Source of the DNA: Diplonema papillatum
Taxonomy: Eukaryota; Euglenozoa; Diplonemea; Diplonemida; Diplonemidae
NCBI GenBank assembly: GCA_030068145.1
Contig: JAPJBO010000166.1
Span: 186,001-250,000, forward strand
Length of the DNA stretch: 64,000 nt
Reading direction: 5' to 3'
The position numbers and the translations under genes were made by a program. The notes under the pieces are model-generated. The model saw only the letters and a list, made by a program, of their open reading frames with translations, did no database searches and was not told the DNA's origin. Below, piece after piece: positions 23,001 through 33,100 of the stretch (the stretch's first letter is position 1; the number at the start of each line of letters is the position of its first letter).

Positions 23001-24133
23001 TGCAGGAGGGGGGAAAATGTTTCTTGGGTTTGAAGAGCGCGTGGTGCTTGCACCACTGAGGCCAGGTTATTTAACCGCGGATTTAGTGATGGATTGTTCA
23101 GGAAACGGTCGCGAGCGAAACCCGACCAGGTAACGACCATTTCACTGTCTTCTTTGTGTTGTGATGCGAACATCACGAGGTGCTGTCCGAAGACACCGCC
23201 CACGTGAGCACTGTTAAGCAGCGGTTGCCAGATACTCCCGTAGCACCTATTCACGGGTTTGCAGGGGTAAAAAGGAAGCCCGGGTTGGGGAGGGTGGTGG
23301 GTTTGGTGCGTAGTATTCTTCTTTTTTTGTTCTTTCTCGGTTCTGGTGGTGCTGCTCCTTCCTTCTCGTCCTGTGTTGGGTTACGACTTTTTTTGTTCTT
23401 TATCGGTTCTGAGCGTTTCCATATGCCTTTTCCTGCTTTGACATGCAGTCCCTTCCAAACTGTACCTCTCTTGGTGTTCGGGGGTTGGGCCGTATGGTAA
23501 CGTCTCGGGAAACGAAGTTTGTGGCGTCACAAAAGTGACAGGTTGCCAAAGCAACCGGGTGCCGAGCTTAAGCAAGGCGTTTGTCAATGGAGAACCAGTC
23601 CTGTGCCGTTTTAGGGCCGGCAGGTCTCAACGGGGGGAAAATGTTTCTTGGGTTTGAAGAGCGCGTGGTGCTTGCACCACTGAGGCCAGGTTATTTAACC
23701 GCGGATTTAGTGAAGGATTGTTCAGGAAACGGTCGCGAGCGAAACCCGACCAGGTAACGACCATTTCACTGTCTTCTTTGTTTTGTGATGCGAACATCAC
23801 GAGGTGCTGTCCGAAGACACCGCCCACGTGAGCACTGTTAAGCAGCGGTTGCCAGATACTCCCGTAGCACCTATTCACGGGTTTGCAGGGGTAAAAAGGA
23901 AGCCCGGGTTGGGGAGGGTGGTGGGTTTGGTGCGTAGTATTCTTCTTTTTTTGTTCTTTCTCGGTTCTGGTGGTGCTGCTCCTTCCTTCTCGTCCTGTGT
24001 TGGGTTACGACTTTTTTTGTTCTTTATCGGTTCTGAGCGTTTCCATATGCCTTTTCCTGCTTTGACATGCAGTCCCTTCCAAACTGTACCTCTCTTGGTG
24101 TTCGGGGGTTGGGCCGTATGGTAACGTGGGGCA

Positions 24134-24165
<32 letters not shown>

Positions 24166-27100
24166 GATGTACTCAACACCCCCGACACGTACTTTCCACC
24201 CCCCGAAAGTACTTTCCACCCCCCGAAAAGTACTTTCCACCCCCCGAAAAGTACTTTCCACCCCCGAAAGTACTTTCCACCCCCCGAAAAGTACTTTCCA
24301 CCCCCCGACAAATTTCCACCCCCCGAAAAGTACTTTCCACCCCCCGAAAAATACTTTCCACCCCCCCGAAAAGTACTTTCCACCCCCCCGAAAAACACTT
24401 TCCCCCCCCCGAAAAGTACTTTCCACCCGGACAAAAAAATTTCCACCCCCCCGAAAAGTACTTTCCACCCCCCGAAAGTACTTTCCACCCCCCGAAAAGT
24501 ACTTTCCACCCCCCGAAAAGTACTTTCCACCCCCCGAAAGTACTTTCCACCCCCCGAAAAGTACTTTCCACCCCCCGACAAAATTTCCACCCCCCGAAAA
24601 GTACTTTCCACCCCCCGAAAAGTACTTTCCACCCCCCGAAAAACACTCCACCCCCCGAAAAGTACTTTCCACCCCCGGACAAAAAAATTTCCACCCCCCG
24701 AAAAGTACTTTCCACCCCCCGAAAACTACTTTCCACCCCCCGACCAGATACGCAAACTCTTTCGAACGCTGCACACGGTATCCTTCAAGTGACCTCTAAC
24801 TATCATGTTGCATAAGGCGTATCCGGATCTGAAAGCCGAAGACTTTGTAACACTTTACCGCAACCGAAGTCGCGAACCGGGTTCGGCTTGCACTGCAAAA
24901 GCAGCATAATTGTGTCTTGCGCACGAGCGCGGAAATCCGCCACCCGCCATTCGGCTAGATATTGCAAGAACACAATTGCGAAGCGTACTACAAACGGATA
25001 GTGTTACAAAGGCGAACGAATCATGCGAGAACCTATGGAGGGGCCCCTCGACAGCTTTCAGAACACGGCATAGTAAGTCAAGAGTCGGATAAGCGTGTAC
25101 ACGTTTTACTCCCGTTTGATCTGCATTTTCCACCTTTCCCCCCTTTCTTTGATTTGCTGTGTGTATTTCCAAAAACAGTTCAGCAGCAGGTCTGCGGGTT
25201 TGCGGGTTGCGGGTATGCGGGGTTTGCGGGTTTGCGATTCCGGGTTTGCGGGTTTGCGGGTATGCGGGTTCGGGTATGCGGGTTGCGGGTTTGGGTACGC
25301 GGGTATGCGGGTTTGGGTATGCGGGTTTGGGTTTGCGGGTTTGCAGGTTCGGGTATGCGGGAACGGGTATGCGGGTTTGCGGGAACGGGTATGCGGGTTC
25401 GGGTATGCGGGTTTGCGGGTTTGGGTACGCGGGTTTGGTTTGCGGGTTTGCAGGTTCGGGTATGCGGGTTTGCGGGAACGGGTATGCGGGTTTGCGAGAA
25501 CGGGTATGCGGGTTCGGGTATGCGGGTTTGCGGGTTTGGGTACGCGGGTTTGCGGGTTTGGGTATGCGGGTTTGGGTTTGCGGGTTTGCGGGAACGGGTA
25601 TGCGGGTTTGCGAGAACGGGTATGCGGGTTCGGGTTTGCGGGTTTGGGTACGCGGGTATGCGGGTTTGGGTATGCGGGTTTGGGGTTGCGGGTTTGCAGG
25701 TTCGGGTATGCGGGTTTGCGGGAACGGATATGCGGGTTCGCGGGTTTGCGGGTCGATTCTCGTGTGTGCAAGTACAGTGTCCCGCCGCGCTCCAGAAAAC
25801 AATCCACCCCCCGGAAAGTACTTTCCACCCCGAAAATCCCGAAAGTACTTTCCACCCCCCGAAAGTACTTTCCACCCCCCGAAAGTACTTTCCACCCCCC
25901 GAAAAGTACTTTTTCACCGGCTGGATTTTTTTTGTCCCTGCCGCTGAACAGCTACAACGAGGTCCAGTCCAGGGACAATAAGGGAGCTTTTTGTCCCTCC
26001 AGGGACAAAAAGTTTTTTTTTGTCCCTGGAGACATTTTCATAGCAACACCTACAGGATTAAAGGAAACAAGACCACAAAATGCCGAAGGTGAAGAAAGAA
26101 GGAGTCAGCGACTCCAGTCCCGAAAGCTCTGAAGGCGAAAGCAGCGACAGCGCTCTGCCGGAGAAGTCCAGGCAACGTTACACGTTGGTGTGGAGGGACT
26201 TCATAGACTACATTCAAGTTCACTGCAAGTACCCAAAGCCCCTCTCGGGAAAGCCATCCAAGAAGCAGCCGACGGAGGCACAGTACGCAACCTTCTCAGA
26301 GTGAGACTGAGAAGCGAGGTGTTCATGAACACCGCCCTTTCTTAGCACAACCCTTTTAGCATGTTGTCTTGTGGTGAGGAATGCTCATTCCGTTTCCTTT
26401 TGCTCCTGGGCCTCATTGCAGCTGTTCAGCGGCAGGCAAAAAAAATCCAGCCGGTAAAAAAATTACGTTGTACCGGTCAAGGGGCCTTTTTGTCCCTCGG
26501 GCAAGTTTTTTTCACTCGACTCGCCCTCGGGCTTCGCCCTCGGGCTCGTCTCGTGAAAAAAACTTGCCCTCGGGACAAAAAGGCCCCTTATTTACCGGTA
26601 AAAAATAGCTATTCCACCCCCCGACCAAAAATTTCCGGCCCCCGAAAAGTACTTTCCACCCCCCGACGAAACGTTTCCACCCCCCGATAAGTACTTTCCA
26701 CCCCCCGATAAATACTTTCCGCCCCCCGACAAAAGATTTCCACCCCCCGACAAGTACTTTCCACCCCCCGACAAAAATTTCCACCCCCCGAAAAGTACTT
26801 TCCACCCCCCGAAAAGTACTTTCCACCCCCACGAAAAGTACTTTCCACCCCCCGACAACAATTTCCACCCCCCGACATCGATTTATACCCCCCGATTTAT
26901 ACTCTATACCCCCGGATTTATACTCTTTACCCCCCGTTTTTCGGGGGGTGGAAAGTACGTGTCGGGGGTAAAAAGTAATTCACGGGGGGGAGGGGGTGTC
27001 AGGGTGTTTATTAAGATTTGGCCTAACCCGTAACATGTAACAAGTGCGGGTGGTGGTGGGGGGGGGGGGCCCCCCCCCCCCCCCCCCCCCCTCCTGCATG

Positions 27101-30100
27101 GCTGGCAGGTCACCCGGTGTCAAGCGACCGACTCCGCAACTGCCGCTGGCCAGGTCAGGCTGGCACGAAGGAGTTACGGAGGGCGGCAGCTTGGGCAATG
27201 CCGACTTTGCGGAGGCATTCAACGGACGACGATCTGTCGCAGTGGACACAAGGAGCTGAGCCCTGCGCTCTTTCCCAAAAACGCCAAGCAGCTCCTTTCG
27301 CTTCGCTGCGAGGTTATCCTTACCCTAATCTTGGCATCCGCGGAGTGCCCGTCCCGCGAGCGCTGTTCCAGAAACGGGCTAAAAAAACAAGAGTCGAGGG
27401 CCGAGGAAACCTTTCGGTATTTAGTATGTACACTAAAACAAGGATTAATCATCTCTGCTCTCGGTAGCTATTTATTCCCGCAGGGAGCCTGAGATACAGT
27501 AAATACACAACAACAAACATGACGGATGCCGCCTTCTTCATTGAAGCTGTTGCAGACGGCACGTTTGGAGAGTGCGTTGAATGGAGTGAGGAAAGGGTGC
27601 TTGCTCGTATCCGCGACTTGCGTGGTTCGCAAACACAGGACGCGCAAGCCTTTCAGGCTGAGCTTGCTGCCGCAAGCAACCCAAACTTGGGAATTAGCTC
27701 CAACAATGAAGGAGTGAAATTCTGTGTGTGGCACGACAAAGGAGTTACGGAGGACGGCAGCTTGGGCAATGCCGACGTTGCGGAGGCATTCAACGGACGA
27801 CGATCTGCCGCAGTGGACACAAGGAAGGATGGGATAAGCACTCGCGTGGTGTACCAGCAAGCTGCCACAGCACGTGCAGTGGACCGGAGAGGTCTTCACG
27901 GAACAGGAGGGGGATTTCCACTTTGGCATACCAAATCATCAAAAGGCCGGTTGTTCCTTCATGCGAAGCCTTCGTGAGTGCCTACTTCCGTGCGCGTTTT
28001 GGTGCCGGTTCGTGCATGCTGTCAAGCAGGCGGGCAGAAACCTTTGCTGCTGGCTTCAAGCGCACGGGTAACGGCAGTTTAGCCCCCGGCTCCGATGGTC
28101 GAGATGGGACCTGGCGCTCTACACTTGCCTCCGTGGATGTTGAACTGGAAGCTGAAGATGTCGTCGAGCCAGAAGAGGAGGACCGTGAAGAGGAGGACGA
28201 CTGCGACGACACCGAAGATGAAGGCAGTGATGCATTCGGTGAATCCGAAGACTCGGATGCATTCGCGAAGGACATCGCCGACCACGTTTCGTTCCCTGAC
28301 CACGGCGCGAAAGACGGTACAACGCTACACCCCGAGTACTCAGTGCGCATATCCCCGTTAACCTGCTCGAATGCGTCGGCTCTATCCGTCTTCTTCTTTC
28401 CACCAGTCTTCCCCCCATGACGACGATTCTTCCGAGAGTGCCATATCTTGGCGCCGAGAGTGCAGGTTTCGCTTACTTCTTCATCGGTCATTCCTTTACC
28501 CTGTTCAGCGAGAATGAGTTCGTTGCTCAGAGTCTCCACCACCAAATGGGGCCGATTGCAACCCACGCGTTGTTTGGCCTTGCTGAAAAACGACTCAGCT
28601 ACGTTGCTGTTGTAGCGACTATGTGTGTGGACCAGCGCCAACACGTCAATGGCTCTCTGGTTGCCTTGTTCTTTTAGGGTTGCGAATACTCCGGTCCAGG
28701 CGTTCCACCCCAAGTCCTTGAACTGAACGGCAAGAATTTTTATGTCTTGCCAGTCCTTCTGTACGGAGCTCGCTTCAAACCTCCCGACGAAAGCAGCCAA
28801 ATAGGCGTACTCTTCGTTACCGTACGCCTTCAAGTCGGCTCCGGAGAGCACCTGCATTTTTTGTACGTCAAGAATGAGAGAGAGAGCTACGGCGTGGTCA
28901 TCCTTCTTTATCTTTTCCTCGACGGCTTCGAGCGCCTTCGCGACCTTCGCCAAGCGACGTTTGTTTTCGTTGCCATCGGTCATCCCTTCGATGGCCATAC
29001 GAGCTCGGCTCAACCGAAACTGCAAATGCAGAACGGTGGGCTCTTGATGCTGCGAGGCCAGCGAGATATTGCGCAACATCCTTAGTACAGGGTACCACTG
29101 CTGGAACTGCTGAGCCCTGCGCTCCTTCCCAAAAACGCCAAGCAGCTCCTTTCGCTTCGCTGCGAGGTTATCCTTACCCTTCTTGGCATCCGCGGAGTGC
29201 CAGTCCCGCGAGCGCTGTTCCAGAAACATCTTCCAGAGTGGCCACAATGCAGCGGCCTTCTCCCACAGACGAAAGGTTTTTGGCAACCACCGAATAGAGC
29301 AATGGAGGGATGGTTTGGGACCCGCAGCAAAGCCTTGCAGCTTAGCGAAACGCCTGAGTCGGCGATAAAGCTTTCCGGACGTTCGCAAGTTCGCCTCCAT
29401 CGTAAGAATTGCTTCCGTGATTTCTTCAACAACGGATGAATCGAAGGCTCGCTCAAGTTCGGTCTCCAGTCGGTGCGAAAAGTCCGGAACACGGGCACAC
29501 TGAGGGTTGAAATCTTTCTTCAACAAACCGTATACCCCTGTGATGTGCCCCGCTAGATTCGATCCCGAATCACTGCAGGTTGCCGTTATCTGCTGTGCCG
29601 CAACGCCGAAATCTGCAAGCATCGCACGAGGTGTTGCCATCTGTATCGTCGGAAGCCTCGAACCCCACGAGTCCCAAGGCAGTTTCTTTAACTGCGCACA
29701 ACGATGAGACGAAGTAGCGTAGGATAACTACATACACCTCCATCTGCATTGCGTGCTTCAGTGTCGTTCCGTCCAAGATCAGCACAAAGGAGCTCGATAC
29801 ACTTAGTTCCTTGGCGATGCGCACTTGTGCGATGGAAGCCCAGATGCCCACCATTTCCGAGACGTGTGAAGTGGTGTTGTACTTCTTGGGTATATCAATA
29901 CCCCGCAATCGGTCGGCTCTTATCTGCCGCACGGAACTTCTGTGAGACACTCCTTCGCACATCCTGATGAACATGGGAACATGCAAGTTGAAGAAGCGCT
30001 GCAGCCTCTCTTCCGAAAGGTAAGGGGTCTCGGCAAGCTCAGCCTTGAGACTGACCTCAAACGTGTTGCCTGCTTGCGGGTGCGCGTCTGACCGGAAGTT

Positions 30101-33100
30101 GGCAGGGACAACGCGGAACGCGATCGCAGCTTCACGTCTTTGAAAAGGCAATAGAAAGCCTTTCGTTTCTGTCCCTTTTCTGCATGCTCTGATACGTTCC
30201 TCGTATCGGCTTCAGCAGCCTGCGTCCAACTTCTTCCCACGTTGCCACCTGGACACCGGGAAAAACGACACAGAATTTCAATCCTTCGTTGTTGGAGCTA
30301 ATTCCCAAGTTTGGGTTGCTTGCGGCAGCAAGCTCAGCCTGAAAGGCTTGCGCGTCCTGTGTTTGCGAACCACGCAAGTCGCGGATACGAGCAAGCACCC
30401 TTTCCTCACTCCATTCAACGCACTCTCCAAACGTGCCGTCTGCAACAGCTTCAATGAAGAAGGCGGCATCCGTCATGTTTGTTGTTGTGTATTTACTGTA
30501 TCTCAGGCTCCCTGCGGGAATAAATAGCTACCGAGAGCAGAGATGATTAATCCTTGTTTTAGTGTACATACTAAATACCGAAAGGTTTCCTCGGCCCTCG
30601 ACTCTTGTTTTTTTAGCCCGTTTCTGGAACAGCGCTCGCGGGACGGGCACTCCGCGGATGCCAAGATTAGGGTAAGGATAACCTCGCAGCGAAGCGAAAG
30701 GAGCTGCTTGGCGTTTTTGGGAAGGAGCGCAGGGCTCAGCTCCTTGTGTCCACTGCGGCAGATCGTCGTCCGTTGAATGCCTCCGCAAAGTCGGCATTGC
30801 CCAAGCTGCCGCCCTCCGTAACTCCTTTGTCGTGCCAGCCTGACCTGGCCAGCGGCAGTTGGGGAGTCGGTCGCTTGACACCGGGTGACCTGCCAGCCAT
30901 GCAGGAGGGGGGGGGGGGTCCCCCCCCCCCCCCCCCTAGGGCTATGTAGGATGGAAACGTTGGAAACGTTTCCGTTTCCGTTTCCGTTTCCGTTTCCTTC
31001 TTTTTGGCGGTGGATGGAAACGCCGTTTCTTTTCAAAAAAAACGGCTGGTATGCCACCAGTATACTGGCTGAAGGTCCGACCGGAAATGTGTTCCGAACG
31101 GCGGACCCCCAATCCAGTGGGAAACCATGGACAAGGAGGCTCCGAAAAAGAGGGAGGAATGAAGCATAAGAGCGGGAGCACCGCCGCGCCACAGGCTACA
31201 AGACCGGGGTTTTTCGGCGGCGAAAGACAAAGAGGGAGTGCAATCAGCATCAGGAGGTGAGAAGGGCACACGTATGCCGGGGCAATGTTAAACCCACCAG
31301 AAAAGCGATGGCCTCGCAGTAACGTGTGCGTCATCGCTCGCCACAGTGCACCTTGCATACGACGACGGGTGGCAACCGTCACCGGAAGGGGCACCATCGG
31401 GCGGTGGTGTCGGAGCATAGACAGCGACGGCAGGAAGAACCCCACCGACAATGCAGAAGAGGACGGCAGATTCAAAAACCCCCACTCGGCACGGCCGCCG
31501 ATACAAGTAAACATGAGAACGCGGGTTGGAAGCAGCAGAGGACGAAGTGGTAGGCACAGAAGAGTGGAATCTGGTGTCAGAAAACCTCAGCATCCGCATG
31601 TGATTACATTCTGCATCATTAGCTTGTGGTTACCTATTTGCTCGTGTCAGATCGCCGACGAAAGAAAGCGGTGAGCATCAGCGACTGCTCTGCACAAACG
31701 AAACCGCGACGACACACAAGAAGGGGCCGAGACGGAGGAAGAGAAGTGCCTGCTGGTAGATCAAAAGAAGAAGGTGATACCGCCCTCTGAAAGGAAAGCC
31801 AAAATTTGGCTGGAAACGGACACCCGACGGACACACAGAAGGACCCGCGAAGTGGTTATCCTATAGGACCCCTCAGCATGAGGAGCCTTCCGGCGTTTCT
31901 TTTAAAAGAAACGGAAACGTTTCCGTTTCCGTTTCCGTTTCCGTTTCCATATTTCGAAAAAACTAAAAGAAACGGCGTTTCCATCCAACTTAGCCCTAGG
32001 GGGGGTCAAAAGGTCTTTTTTTGCGTCAAAATGGTGACATTTTCAGCCTGTAGACTTAACGGCAGTTTAAGGCTAAAAAAACATGCAACCCGCCTCAGAA
32101 ATGCCCGGAAACGTGTTTTTGGGGGAAGTTTCATGGAAAATGGCCCAGGGGGGGGTGTATTAGTTGATGGTTTTAGGGTGGACACCGTTTGGTACCGGCT
32201 AGCAGCCTGTGTGTGTGCTTCACTGTTCATACCATGCAAAGATGAGGCTACAATCACGTGCAGGCAGCCACAAATGGAAGCAACAAAAGGGCAAACGACA
32301 CCCAGGAGGAAGGCAGCTATGAACGTTGCTCGTCTGGATGGTTAACAACGTCCCAAAAGGCTCTCTGAGTCTTGCGCAAGCTGAGGTGTTGTTGACACCG
32401 CAGGCAGCAGCTCTTCCCCGAACTGCTGCTGGAGCGATATTCACAAAGTTCGATGTCTTTCCGAGAAAAACAATGAGCTCATCCGTAGTGGGATTTTCCA
32501 GATCCCAACGTTTTTGTTGAAGGGATGCACGCGACAGTGTCTTTTATTCAAGTTCGCCTTTCGTACACCACCCCGAAAGGGTCGCGTTGCACACGCACGG
32601 AAGACAATACTGGTCACCGGGGTGTATCTCTGGTACCTAACCCCAACGCACGTTGAGCTTGAACAAAAATAGAAAACTGGACTTGAACGAAAGGGTCGGC
32701 GGTGGATTTATAGGACTGCCACGACATAGCAGCTCAGGGCAGGGTATCTGCAGCTTGCGGTAGCACGCTACACGACACAGGCCACTACGAAAGCTGGCGC
32801 TGACGTCAAGGACTCGGAGGGGGCGGCACGTTACGAAGCCGTACCTCATTGAGTCGCTTGTCAATGCCTCCTACGAAGCCCACCATCCCCAACTCTCAGG
32901 AAAGTCGTTTGAGTAAAAATACATAGGTTTGGGCAGTGTTGTTTTCCTTCTTCGGTTCATGCTGTCACTATTTTTGGGGTTGTCACCTAAAACCCCGGTA
33001 TTACAAGCGAACTTTAACTCTAAAAAGAAGAACACCGGTACCAAACGGTGTCCACCCTGAGTCCAAAAATTGGGCACTCGTAAAAAGGCCTTTTCGGGGC

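Larger units (their letters stand above)
27070..30918. mobile_element. hAT transposon with 0.65-kb inverted arms
   Basis: Arms 27070-27728 and 30266-30918 are inverted copies (about 97% by eye), each starting with a C run, TCCTGCATGGCTGGCAGG and a G/C boundary. Each arm contains the promoter-side leader and first 80 codons of the transposase plus a copy of an internal coding segment. The transposase gene reads from the right arm leftwards. Exact termini are blurred by the homopolymers (22 C on the left, 12 G on the right), so no target duplication can be defined. Confidence 0.78.

Noticed and set aside
23009-24126. Pair of 494-bp direct repeats as LTRs of a small retroelement
   Set aside because: The ends are not TG...CA, there is no primer-binding site or polypurine tract in the 130-base middle, and no flanking duplication is evident.
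24023-24799. Pro/Thr- and Gly/Trp-rich frames of 190-300 codons over the minisatellite
   Set aside because: All six frames lack stops because the 21-base unit has none; the proteins are repeats of one heptapeptide in every frame.
25187-25757. A true chromosome end
   Set aside because: The array lies inside a gene's intron with coding exons on both sides, and its unit is irregular.
25095-26132. 345-codon plus frame over the GCGGGT array
   Set aside because: Open by composition only; repeats such as GYAGLRVC occur in several phases on both strands.
24170-26937. CRISPR-like array of spaced repeats
   Set aside because: Units are contiguous with no unique spacers, and the DNA is eukaryotic.
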